NCBI RefSeq assembly: GCF_938010505.1
Contig: NZ_CALLVP010000046.1
Span: 1-14,747 of the forward strand
Source of the DNA: an uncultured Veillonella sp.
GTDB taxonomy: Bacteria; Bacillota; Negativicutes; Veillonellales; Veillonellaceae
DNA: 14,747 bases
Direction: 5' to 3'
Part shown: in pieces, positions 1-6,664 of the stretch
Layout: each line of letters starts with the position of its first letter
Position numbering within the stretch: the first letter of the stretch is position 1
The notes under the pieces: generated by a model
The model's input: only the letters and a program-made list of their open reading frames with translations
What the model was told of the DNA's origin: nothing
Databases searched by the model: none
Program-made: the position numbers and the translations under genes

Positions 1-4
1 CTCA

Positions 5-13
5 TGATATAAT
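5..13 (+). promoter_or_regulatory. Extended -10 promoter of the desulfurase-family gene
   Basis: TGATATAAT, a TGn extended -10 box with a perfect TATAAT. It would start a transcript near position 20 and give a leader of about 30 nt before the ATG at 51. The -35 region lies outside the window. GGAG at 40-43, 7 nt before the ATG, is the ribosome binding site. Confidence 0.5.
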
Positions 14-50
14 AACCATAAATACACCTTGTTATTCATGGAGATTACCT

Positions 51-1205
51 ATGAAATCTATCTATTTAGACAATGCTAGTACCACATTTCCAAAGGCACC
101 AACTGTGGCTAGTGCTATGTCAGACTATATAACAAATAGAGGCATCAATATCAACCGTGGCTCCTATGCTCTCGCCTATGATGTAGAGGATATTATCTAT
201 ACAACACGACAGCGATTAAACAGCTTATTTAACGGCCACGATCCTTCTCATGTCATCTTTACTCAAAATGTGACGATGAGTTTAAACATGGTTATCAAGG
301 GGCTATTGAAAGCAGGAGACCATGTACTGATTAGCTCTATGGAGCATAATGCTGTTATGAGACCGCTCACACAGCTACTCAATGAAGGTATTACCTTTGA
401 CACTACCCCTTGTGATACTACAGGTTCTATCAAATTAGACGCTATTGAGTCACTCATTCGCCCAAATACAGTGGCTATAATCATTAATCATGCATCCAAT
501 GTATGTGGAACCATACAACCCATTAAAGAAATCGGTATACTCTGCAAAGAGCATAATCTACATTTTATTGTAGACGCAGCACAGACGGCTGGTGTCATAC
601 CTATCGATGTAAAAGAATCTCAAATAGATGCCCTCTGCTTTACAGGTCACAAAGGATTATTGGGACCCCAAGGTATTGGTGGCATGATCTTGACCAAAGA
701 AATGGCTCAAACCTTAACCCCTCTTATTGCTGGTGGTACAGGTAGTTTCTCACATTTGGAAACAATGCCTACTAATATGCCCGACGCCTTTGAATCAGGC
801 ACATTAAACCTACCAGGTATCATAGGCCTCAACGAAGGTCTCACCTTTATTGAGTCGAAGGATATGGAAAGCATTCACAACCACGAGCTCGCATTGACAA
901 AAGCCTTCCTCAAAGGCTTACGACCGATAGATGGCATTAACATCATTGGCAAGCAAGATGTTCAGGACCGAACTGCTGTCGTCTCGATCACAATTGATGG
1001 AGCTGATGCTGCGAGCGTTGCTTACGAACTAGAATCAACCTACCACATCATGACGCGCGTTGGACTCCACTGTGCACCACGAGCACATCAAACTTTAGGT
1101 ACTTATCCTGAAGGAACCGTGCGCTTTTCCTTTGGCTATGCTAATACAATGGAGGATATTGAAACTGCATTATCTGCGTTAACAACAATAGCAAATAAGA
1201 TCTAA
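51..1205 (+). CDS. Cysteine desulfurase-family PLP enzyme (aminotransferase class V)
   Basis: A 384-residue fold-type I PLP enzyme related to NifS/SufS/CsdA, which take sulfur (or selenium) from cysteine (or selenocysteine), leaving alanine and an enzyme persulfide for Fe-S or other sulfur transfer. Visible residues: N-terminal YLDNASTTFPK; H99 in SSMEHN, which stacks on PLP; D175 in the VDAAQTAG motif; the PLP lysine K201 in TGHKGLLGPQG; C341 in RVGLHCAPR, the expected persulfide cysteine; and R358 in the C-terminal VRFSFGY motif. The short N terminus and this C-terminal pattern fit the clade annotated as 'cysteine desulfurase family protein' rather than housekeeping IscS. The start is set by GGAG 7 nt upstream. 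It converges on the NifB-like gene (stops 47 nt apart), so it is a neighbour, not an operon member. It could supply sulfur to that system, but this is inference. Selenocysteine lyase activity cannot be excluded. Confidence 0.85.
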   Translation: MKSIYLDNASTTFPKAPTVASAMSDYITNRGININRGSYALAYDVEDIIYTTRQRLNSLFNGHDPSHVIFTQNVTMSLNMVIKGLLKAGDHVLISSMEHNAVMRPLTQLLNEGITFDTTPCDTTGSIKLDAIESLIRPNTVAIIINHASNVCGTIQPIKEIGILCKEHNLHFIVDAAQTAGVIPIDVKESQIDALCFTGHKGLLGPQGIGGMILTKEMAQTLTPLIAGGTGSFSHLETMPTNMPDAFESGTLNLPGIIGLNEGLTFIESKDMESIHNHELALTKAFLKGLRPIDGINIIGKQDVQDRTAVVSITIDGADAASVAYELESTYHIMTRVGLHCAPRAHQTLGTYPEGTVRFSFGYANTMEDIETALSALTTIANKI

Positions 1206-1225
1206 TAATCAAAAACTACTGTTGA

Positions 1226-1254
1226 GGCTATATATTTTAAGTATATAGCCTTTT
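1226..1254 (+). terminator. Rho-independent terminator after the desulfurase gene
   Basis: A 9-bp stem (arms 1226-1234 and 1242-1250, starting GGCTATATA) with a 7-nt loop and TTTT at 1251-1254. The T run overlaps the stop codon of the opposing NifB-like gene (1253-1255), so the two genes are packed end to end. On the minus strand no T run directly follows the stem, so it is mainly a plus-strand terminator. Confidence 0.7.
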
Positions 1255-2083
1255 ATGCTTCACACAATCGACCAATAGCATCAGCACGACAACGCTTACA
1301 ATGTGTCATTTGCGGTACGTAATGACCAATAAATTGACGCATATTATCGATTTCCTCTGATGTTGGACTACGATGATTTTCAAAGGCCGTATCATGAACC
1401 GGAATCATAGCAATACAGTTCATCAAATCTACACCCCATGTTTCCGCTTGTTTCGCTATCGCTGGCACATGATCCATGTTTACATCAGGCACTACTACCG
1501 TATTAATCTTAACAATAATATTCTTTTCCTTTAATTTGCGGATACTTTCAGCCTGACGTTCTAATAGAATACGCGCCCCTTCGATACCTTTGTAGATTTT
1601 TCCATCGTAACGAACCATAGCATATACATTTTTTGCAACTTCTGGATCGATGGCATTAGCCGTAATCGTTACATGTGTAATCCCTAAATCAGCAATTTCA
1701 TCAATGTAATCAGGTACTGCCAATCCATTACTAGATAAACATAGCATGACATGAGGGAAGTCGTTTTTCACAAGTCGGAACGTTTCAAGTGTCTTATCCG
1801 CATCACACATAGGATCCCCTGGTCCTGCAATGCCTACTACGGAAATATCTTGACGAGCTTCAAATACCTTGCGTACAAAAGCCGCTGCCTCTTGTGGCGT
1901 ATATACATGTTGCGTTACACCAGGTCTATTTTCATTCGCGCAATCATACATACGATTACAATAATTACACTGAATATTACAATTGGGAGCTACTGGTAAA
2001 TGTAAACGGCCCCAATTAGCAGAAGCATCCTTGTTGTAACACGGATGGTTTTGTAGGAAACTTTGTCCTTGAATCTCTTTCAT
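1253..2083 (-). CDS. NifB-type radical SAM protein (no nitrogenase genes in view)
   Basis: A 276-residue protein matching the radical SAM core of NifB, which in diazotrophs fuses two [4Fe-4S] clusters and inserts carbide to make NifB-co, the precursor of nitrogenase cofactors. Visible: the HPC motif near the N terminus (H13, C15); the SAM-cluster motif CxxxCxxC at C35, C39 and C42 followed by NRMYDC (C48) and ENRPGV; GIAGPGDP at 84-91, the SAM-binding glycine motif; C115 in LCLSSNG; and the C-terminal pair C262/C265 in HCKRCRADAIG. All are positions I know as conserved in NifB, several as ligands of the substrate clusters, so the enzyme looks intact. It lacks the C-terminal NifX-like domain of long NifBs. 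It is the last gene of a three-gene operon: its ATG follows the stop of the membrane ferredoxin gene by 2 nt, with GGAAAGG upstream. With no nifHDK here its product is unknown. It may make a related Fe-S cofactor for another enzyme. Confidence 0.85.
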   Translation of the reverse strand: MKEIQGQSFLQNHPCYNKDASANWGRLHLPVAPNCNIQCNYCNRMYDCANENRPGVTQHVYTPQEAAAFVRKVFEARQDISVVGIAGPGDPMCDADKTLETFRLVKNDFPHVMLCLSSNGLAVPDYIDEIADLGITHVTITANAIDPEVAKNVYAMVRYDGKIYKGIEGARILLERQAESIRKLKEKNIIVKINTVVVPDVNMDHVPAIAKQAETWGVDLMNCIAMIPVHDTAFENHRSPTSEEIDNMRQFIGHYVPQMTHCKRCRADAIGRLCEA

Positions 2084-2085
2084 AG

Positions 2086-2892
2086 CTAACCTTTCCGACC
2101 AAATCTAATGGCATCCTTATGGCACACATGCAAGCAGTCACCACAATTGGTACAATTCATTTCATTTGGTCGTGTTCCCATTTCACATACGCGCAAGCAT
2201 GCATCACAATTGTCACAATCTTTCGTTTTATAAATTCTAAAAATAGAAATCTTGCGAAGCAATTCCATGACGCCCCCAAAAGGACATACAAAGCGACACC
2301 AAGCATTGGCGATAATAAGAGAACCAGCAATAATTGAAACTACGGTTATAGTACGAGCCGCCCAATACCATTCGGAAAACTGCATGGATAAAATAACAGC
2401 ATTAAAGTATTCATCGCTCGTCCGAATTGGGATCATAATGCGGGGATTACCAAATTTAAAATATACTACGAGCCCTAAAATTATAGTTGCTACCATGCCG
2501 AGTTGAAGGAAATGCATATAGTTTTTATGATTTCTTAGTGGCCCCATAGATATTTTTCCGAGCATTTGGTTAACCCAACCACTTGGACAGAACCAGCTAC
2601 AGAAAGCACGTCCAAAGAATACGACCATAATCGGCAAGATAATCCACCACGCATAAAAGTACGTCGTGATGCGACCCCAGCAAGAAATCATAGAGCAACT
2701 TTCACAGCTCACAAAGGGAACAATGTAAGGACAACGGAATACACCAAAGTACACCCATTTCCCCATAATAAAGAGAAAGATAAACTGTACGATCCGACGC
2801 CAAAGCGTTAAATTCTTAGGGGCTTGTTTCCCAGATACACCAGAACTGACTTGAGTTCCACAGGTTGTAGATGACGGACATTGATTACACAT
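2086..2892 (-). CDS. Membrane-bound 4Fe-4S polyferredoxin, NapH/NosR-like
   Basis: 268 residues. Proteins of the NapH/NosR/RdxA type pass electrons through the membrane to or from periplasmic or membrane partners. Hydrophobic segments lie at about 32-52, 78-96, 128-146 and 180-198. Two CxxxCP motifs typical of this family follow membrane segments (C98-C102P, C199-C203P). The C terminus carries two [4Fe-4S] motifs, CxxCxxCxxxC at 226-236 and again at 247-257. Extra cysteines lie at the N terminus (C2, C5, C11) and in a CESC segment (C63, C66). Its start overlaps the end of the binding-protein gene by 8 nt (ATGTGTAA), and its stop is 2 nt from the NifB-like start, so all three are probably translated together. 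Electron supply to the NifB-like enzyme, or to whatever protein receives the cofactor, is an inference from position. Confidence 0.8.
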   Translation of the reverse strand: MCNQCPSSTTCGTQVSSGVSGKQAPKNLTLWRRIVQFIFLFIMGKWVYFGVFRCPYIVPFVSCESCSMISCWGRITTYFYAWWIILPIMVVFFGRAFCSWFCPSGWVNQMLGKISMGPLRNHKNYMHFLQLGMVATIILGLVVYFKFGNPRIMIPIRTSDEYFNAVILSMQFSEWYWAARTITVVSIIAGSLIIANAWCRFVCPFGGVMELLRKISIFRIYKTKDCDNCDACLRVCEMGTRPNEMNCTNCGDCLHVCHKDAIRFGRKG

Positions 2893-3748
2893 CTTTTACA
2901 CCAAACCTTTCTATCAAATCGAGACCTCTCGCACTATGAACGGATGTGAATCCGTGATTTTCTAAGATTTGTTGTCCTTCTTGGGACCGTGTAAATTCAA
3001 TATAGTCGGCAGCCAACACACGATCTTGTACATATTTCATTGTATTAATAGTAAAAGTCAGCGGTGCAGGCGGCACAAACTGTGCAGGTATATCGAAATA
3101 TTCGATACGATCCTTAAACCGATCATGTGTGGTAAGGCGTTTTTCAATGATGGACACATCGGCCTTGCCTTCTACGAGATCACACATCATGGAGATAACA
3201 CAAGCATTTTCTGCTATCAAGTTTTTCATGATGCCATCGGTTAACCCAGACAGTTTCATGACGCCCTTTACAGATGCACTACCTGGAGGAGATGCCCCCA
3301 ACGGCAACATGACGCGTACACCGGGCTCCGCCATATCCTTAAGATCACGAATACCGGCAGGATTACCTTTAGGTGTGACTATGACGTAGTCTGTAAAACA
3401 TAGCGGCTCAAAAGCGATACTTATCCCTTTTTTGCGCATATTTTTTGCTAACTCTAATCCGCGAGCTCCAAAGATTTCGGTGCGACTTTTTTCTGCCAAC
3501 AAAGATTTGCCAATAGCCCCTGCAAAGGCACCAGTGTACTGGATATTATGCCCTGTGTGCATCGTATAGACCTGATTCAAATCAAGAAATGCTTCCGATA
3601 ACCCACCACAAGTCCACACTTGAAGGGAGTCAGACTGCGTTGGCTTGTAGGCACCACGTATAAACGAAGGTACCGCTGAGGCCGCCGCTAAAGCTAAAGC
3701 ACCACCAATAAACTGGCGACGGGATATATCTTTTTTCAAAAATCCCAT
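2885..3748 (-). CDS. Tat-exported ModA-like solute-binding protein
   Basis: A periplasmic type II binding protein similar in layout to ModA/WtpA (molybdate or tungstate binding); the ligand is not proven. With the start at 3748 it has 287 residues. A twin-arginine signal follows (SRRQFIGG, arginines at 10-11, then an Ala-rich hydrophobic stretch to about 26), so it is exported folded. The mature part begins with a ModA-like LSEAFLDL segment, then TGHNIQYTGAFAGAIGKSLL-type residues, FTDYVIVTPKGNP and LGASPPGSASVKG. ATG 3748 is chosen because AAAGGTGG lies 7 nt before it; the GTG at 3766, six codons earlier, has no such site and would place the Shine-Dalgarno inside the gene. It is the first gene of the operon. 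No permease or ATPase of an ABC importer is adjacent, so it may be a carrier or sensor rather than an importer subunit, or it may use transporter parts from elsewhere. Confidence 0.75.
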   Translation of the reverse strand: MGFLKKDISRRQFIGGALALAAASAVPSFIRGAYKPTQSDSLQVWTCGGLSEAFLDLNQVYTMHTGHNIQYTGAFAGAIGKSLLAEKSRTEIFGARGLELAKNMRKKGISIAFEPLCFTDYVIVTPKGNPAGIRDLKDMAEPGVRVMLPLGASPPGSASVKGVMKLSGLTDGIMKNLIAENACVISMMCDLVEGKADVSIIEKRLTTHDRFKDRIEYFDIPAQFVPPAPLTFTINTMKYVQDRVLAADYIEFTRSQEGQQILENHGFTSVHSARGLDLIERFGVKDV

Positions 3749-3755
3749 GTACTTA

Positions 3756-3763
3756 CCACCTTT
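3756..3763 (-). promoter_or_regulatory. Ribosome binding site that sets the binding-protein start
   Basis: AAAGGTGG on the minus strand, 7 nt from ATG 3748. It supports the internal ATG over the upstream GTG (3766). Confidence 0.6.
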
Positions 3764-3766
3764 CAC

Positions 3767-4140
3767 TGAACTTTACAGTAAATATGTATATACTTTTATT
3801 ATAGTATAAAACCTATAAGTTTTTATGAGCATATACATTAGGTTGATTAATTCACTTATATAGATTAGGCATATAAACTCCGTTTTTTATGGCGTTATTA
3901 TAAATTTATAAGATATATTTTTATATCTAATTTCTTGAATATTTATTACACTCAATGAATATGCCTATTTACTAAGGGAGTTAAAGTTATAAATCATATT
4001 ATGCTCACAACGCATAACACGCAGGCCTTTTGAGCTCTATAGACTATATCCCTCACAACTATGGTTAATTCTTAATTACAATGTATCATTCATTAGGAGA
4101 AATAAAATTATTAGTATTATATTCCCTCCCCCAAAAACGC
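3767..4140. other. AT-rich gap without a gene; possible operon promoter
   Basis: No credible reading frame on either strand. On the minus strand a perfect TATAAT (3798-3803) lies about 50 nt before the binding-protein start and may be its -10 box, but no good -35 sits 16-19 nt further upstream and there is no TGn extension. Small AT-rich inverted repeats (for example AGATAT/ATATCT around 3911-3928) are visible but could be chance in this base composition. I see no tRNA, riboswitch or mobile element. Confidence 0.4.
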
Positions 4141-4175
4141 AAAAAGGCGGTACAACCAATTGGTTGTACCGCCTT
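4141..4175 (-). terminator. Terminator of the rpsF-ssb-rpsR operon
   Basis: A perfect 32-nt palindrome at 4144-4175 (arms of 16 bases starting AAGGCGGTACAACC, AATT at the centre), 10 nt beyond the rpsR stop. On the minus strand it runs into a stretch of five T, 4145 to 4141, partly inside the stem. Confidence 0.85.
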
Positions 4176-4185
4176 GATTCATCAA

Positions 4186-4416
4186 TTATTCAGCAGTGAA
4201 TGGCAATAAAGCGATTGCACGTGCACGTTTGATAGCTGTAGTTAATTTGCGTTGATGTTTTGCGCAAGTACCGGAAATACGACGAGGTAAGATTTTACCG
4301 CGTTCAGTCGTAAAACGACGAAGTTTAGCAACATCTTTATAGTCGATTTGATCGATATGGTCTGCACAGAAAACGCATACTTTTCTTCTTGGCTTTCTGC
4401 CTCTATCTCTTCTCAT
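4186..4416 (-). CDS. rpsR: 30S ribosomal protein bS18
   Basis: 76 residues, the usual length. bS18 binds the platform of the small subunit as a heterodimer with bS6. The N terminus is Arg/Lys-rich; the core has DYKDVAKLRRF and GKILPRRISGTCAKHQRKL, the family signature. C14, C17, C51 and H54 form a CxxC...CxxH set, so this is the zinc-binding form of S18. It is third in the operon after ssb (39-nt gap), with AAGGAGG before the ATG. Confidence 0.97.
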   Translation of the reverse strand: MRRDRGRKPRRKVCVFCADHIDQIDYKDVAKLRRFTTERGKILPRRISGTCAKHQRKLTTAIKRARAIALLPFTAE

Positions 4417-4455
4417 TGCGAATCCTCCTTTTCGAATTAGTAGGAGTCCCTGACA

Positions 4456-4854
4456 CTAGAACGGGATGTTTTCGTCATCGCCGCCTGTACTGAAACTATC
4501 AAAATTGGAGCCACCTTCAAAAGAATTAGTATTCATATCAAGGGATTGGCCCACAAAGTTCGCCACCACTTCAGTAACGTACCGTTTTTGACCATCCTGA
4601 GTCTCGTAGGAACGAGTTTGCAAACGACCTTCTACAAAGCAACGACTGCCTTTACGAAGATTGCCTGCCGCTTCACCAAGTTTGCCCCATGCAACACAGT
4701 TGATAAAAGCAGTTTGTTCTTTCGTCTCATTTGTCGTGGAATCAATATATGTATTCGTTGCAGCTACTGTAAAAGTTGCTACAGCACGACCAGTTTTGGT
4801 ATAACGTACTTCAGGATCACGAGCTAAATTACCTAGAATTTGTACAGAGTTCAT
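4456..4854 (-). CDS. ssb: Single-stranded DNA-binding protein
   Basis: 132 residues. An OB-fold at about 1-105 (MNSVQILGNLARDPEVRYT, then FINCVAWGKLGEAA and GSRCFVEGRLQTRSYE), a short Gly/Ser/Asn-rich linker, and the acidic tail DDENIPF that recruits repair and replication proteins. The linker is short compared with SSBs of 160-180 residues, but the tip is intact. It lies between rpsF and rpsR, the common Firmicute order, so it is expressed with the ribosomal proteins. Its Shine-Dalgarno is TGGAGG about 6 nt before the ATG. Confidence 0.96.
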   Translation of the reverse strand: MNSVQILGNLARDPEVRYTKTGRAVATFTVAATNTYIDSTTNETKEQTAFINCVAWGKLGEAAGNLRKGSRCFVEGRLQTRSYETQDGQKRYVTEVVANFVGQSLDMNTNSFEGGSNFDSFSTGGDDENIPF

Positions 4855-4873
4855 GTTTTCCTCCAGGCTTTAA

Positions 4874-5158
4874 TTATGCGTCGTGTTTTACGATTAAATG
4901 TCTTAGGACTTCATCGTTGATTTTCAATACACGATCGATTTCTTTGATTTCAGCAGGAGCTGCTTCAAAGTTAATCAATACATAGAAACCGTCAGTGAAT
5001 TTCTTCACAGCGTAAGCAAGACGTTTCTTGCCCCAACGATCTACCTTTTCTACTGTGCCGCCTACACGAGCAATTAAAGCTTCTACTTTTTCAATAACAG
5101 CGTTAGTTGCTTCTTCTTCAGCTGGTTTCACAATAAACATGACTTCGTATTTGTTCAT
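4874..5158 (-). CDS. rpsF: 30S ribosomal protein bS6
   Basis: 94 residues, normal length. It starts MNKYEVMFIVKP and has the family segment DRWGKKRLAYAVKKFTDGFYV near 41-61, followed by FEAAPAEIKEIDRVLKIND and a C-terminal LRHLIV. It partners bS18, encoded two genes downstream. A very strong Shine-Dalgarno (AGGAGGTG) precedes the ATG, and the leader carries a hairpin that may be the S6:S18 autoregulatory element (separate entry). Confidence 0.97.
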   Translation of the reverse strand: MNKYEVMFIVKPAEEEATNAVIEKVEALIARVGGTVEKVDRWGKKRLAYAVKKFTDGFYVLINFEAAPAEIKEIDRVLKINDEVLRHLIVKHDA

Positions 5159-5173
5159 ACAAAATCACCTCCT

Positions 5174-5216
5174 CTTTCGGACTAATGCCCCTATCGACAC
5201 ATAGGGGTAGGAAGTG
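5174..5216 (-). promoter_or_regulatory. Structured rpsF leader, possible S6:S18 autoregulatory element
   Basis: On the minus strand a 7-bp hairpin (CCCCTAT/ATAGGGG, forward positions 5188-5207) sits just before the Shine-Dalgarno (5166-5173). Below it, CTA pairs with TAG and CTT with AAG across an internal loop whose 3' side holds CCG. Known S6:S18-binding leaders of rpsF operons have a stem with a bulged CCG mimicking the 16S site, so this is a plausible match. I folded it by eye only. Confidence 0.5.
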
Positions 5217-5238
5217 CTTACCATCAATAAGCCTTACT

Positions 5239-5267
5239 ATTATAACCTAAAAAAATGATGAAAGCAA
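5239..5267 (-). promoter_or_regulatory. Promoter of the rpsF operon
   Basis: Minus strand: TATAAT (5239-5244) and TTGCTT (5262-5267) with a 17-nt spacer, giving a leader of roughly 75 nt. The -35 lies inside the hairpin of the upstream gene's terminator. Confidence 0.65.
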
Positions 5268-5292
5268 GGACTCATTTTGAGTCCTTGCTTTC
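5249..5292 (-). terminator. Terminator of the Bcr/CflA-type transporter gene
   Basis: A 14-bp perfect stem (arms 5260-5273 and 5279-5292) with a 5-nt loop, then seven T on the minus strand (5255 to 5249). It begins 7 nt after the transporter stop and overlaps the rpsF promoter. Confidence 0.9.
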
Positions 5293-5299
5293 ACAATTA

Positions 5300-6481
5300 T
5301 TAATGATCGTATCGTCTATCTTTAGGGAATGCTAGAATTGCACAAACAATTACAAAGATAGCAATGACAGACATCATTGGATATGCTGAATCATTCGGCA
5401 AGAATGTAAGTACCAAAGAAGAAATAATACCGCTACCATATTGCATGGCCCCTAGTAAAGCTGCTCCAGAACCAGCCATCTTACCGGCCCGCTCTAACGC
5501 TAATGCATTTGTAACGGCCGCAATAATACCATTCATGGAGAAAAACAAGAAACTACCAATTACAATGAGCCACAAAGAATTGTATCCCATAAACATCAAA
5601 ATCATCACAATTGTTACGCAAATAGCTGCAAATAAAGTTGCATACCGTAACAGTTTATCAAGGCGTATGGCACTAACAATACGGCGATTGATAGCACTCA
5701 TAAGCATAACACCGATGATATTAAGAGAGAACAGATAACCAAAATACTCTGTGGGCACCTCGAACACATCAATATATACATATGGTGAACCGGTCAAGAA
5801 TGCATAGATGGCAATATAAAAGGCACTAACACAAAGCGTGTATTTCATAAACTCTTTATTGCGCAACAGGATCCAATAATTGATATAAGTATGACTCATG
5901 GATTTTCGGCTACGCTTTTCCTTTGGATGCGTTTCAGGTAATAACAACACTGCTAATAACATAAACACGCCAATTAAAACTAATAGCCAGAAAATAGCAT
6001 GCCAAGTATACCACACTAGCAAATGACCTGCGAATAGCGGACCTGCTATAGGTGCTATAGCCATAACGATAGCTAGGGTAGACAACATTCTTGCAGCCTC
6101 AGTCCGTCCATAAAGATCGCGAATGATAGCACGTGATAACATCGGCCCTACACAAGCCCCAAAAGCTTGAAACACACGCCACGCTAATAATTCCATCATT
6201 GACGTACTCAACGCACAACCTACAGAGCCAATAATAAATAAAACCAAGCCCATTATAAGAGGTTTTTTTCGTCCAATCTTATCACTTACGGCGCCCCAAA
6301 AAAGCTGAGCCAAAGAGAAACCAATAAGAAAGCCAGTAATCGTAAGCTCCGCATCACCATTTAGGTCACGCCCCATCGCAGGCATCGCCGGTAAATAAAT
6401 GTCCGTCGATAACGATGTAAACGCCATCAAAGCACTTAATATAGAAATAAAAAGCCATCCTTTATTGCTAACCGTATGCAT
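5300..6481 (-). CDS. Bcr/CflA-family multidrug efflux transporter (MFS)
   Basis: An inner-membrane drug:H+ antiporter of the major facilitator superfamily, about 12 hydrophobic segments. Visible: STDIYLPAMPAM at about 25-36, characteristic of the Bcr/CflA (DHA1) group; MFS motif A as WGAVSDKIGRKK at 62-73; and a second-half loop NRRIVSAIRLDKLLR. I prefer ATG 6481 (393 residues, the usual family length). GAAAGTGGTGA lies before it, and the protein then begins close to the first membrane helix, as in relatives. An ATG at 6520 would add 13 residues, with a weaker site. The substrate (bicyclomycin, chloramphenicol or another compound) cannot be read from sequence. It is transcribed alone, from its own extended -10 promoter to its own terminator. 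Confidence 0.88.
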   Translation of the reverse strand: MHTVSNKGWLFISILSALMAFTSLSTDIYLPAMPAMGRDLNGDAELTITGFLIGFSLAQLFWGAVSDKIGRKKPLIMGLVLFIIGSVGCALSTSMMELLAWRVFQAFGACVGPMLSRAIIRDLYGRTEAARMLSTLAIVMAIAPIAGPLFAGHLLVWYTWHAIFWLLVLIGVFMLLAVLLLPETHPKEKRSRKSMSHTYINYWILLRNKEFMKYTLCVSAFYIAIYAFLTGSPYVYIDVFEVPTEYFGYLFSLNIIGVMLMSAINRRIVSAIRLDKLLRYATLFAAICVTIVMILMFMGYNSLWLIVIGSFLFFSMNGIIAAVTNALALERAGKMAGSGAALLGAMQYGSGIISSLVLTFLPNDSAYPMMSVIAIFVIVCAILAFPKDRRYDH

Positions 6482-6549
6482 AAAGTCACCACTTTCATAT
6501 TCAACTATATGAACTTTCATATAAACCGCACTTAAATAAATATATATTC

Positions 6550-6558
6550 ATTATATCA
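6550..6558 (-). promoter_or_regulatory. Extended -10 promoter of the MFS transporter gene
   Basis: TGATATAAT on the minus strand, about 70 nt before the preferred start. No clear -35 is visible; the TGn extension may compensate. Confidence 0.5.
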
Positions 6559-6598
6559 AAAATATGCATAGAAATATAAGTCTCTGATATTTTCAACA

Positions 6599-6627
6599 AA
6601 AAAGCGTAGTAAAATACTACGCTTTTT
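6599..6627. terminator. Terminator hairpin after the beta-CASP gene
   Basis: An 8-bp GC-containing core (GCGTAGTA, 6604-6611, with 6615-6622) and an AAA loop, flanked by A and T runs on both sides, so it can work in both directions. On the minus strand it ends the nuclease/beta-CASP transcript, 38 nt after the stop. Confidence 0.85.
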
Positions 6628-6664
6628 ATTCTTAGGCTAATTTAAATGAATCAAGCAAAACACA

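Noticed and set aside
1253..2083. Reading the NifB-like gene as evidence for nitrogen fixation
   Set aside because: No nifHDK, nifEN or nifV is present, and its operon partners are not nif genes. NifB homologues occur without nitrogenase, so I claim only a NifB-type enzyme.
3841..3990. TAGGCATA near 3868 and TATGCCTA near 3960 as a large stem
   Set aside because: The 8-bp arms are about 90 nt apart, and the flanking similar words are in the wrong order to extend the pairing. It is probably chance.
5364..5738. 124-codon open frame on the plus strand
   Set aside because: A shadow of the MFS transporter gene in another frame, with no start signal or recognisable domain.
6482..6520. ATG 6520 as the MFS transporter start
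   Set aside because: It adds 13 residues ahead of the first membrane helix and has a weak ribosome site. ATG 6481 gives the usual family length and a better site. It is not excluded.
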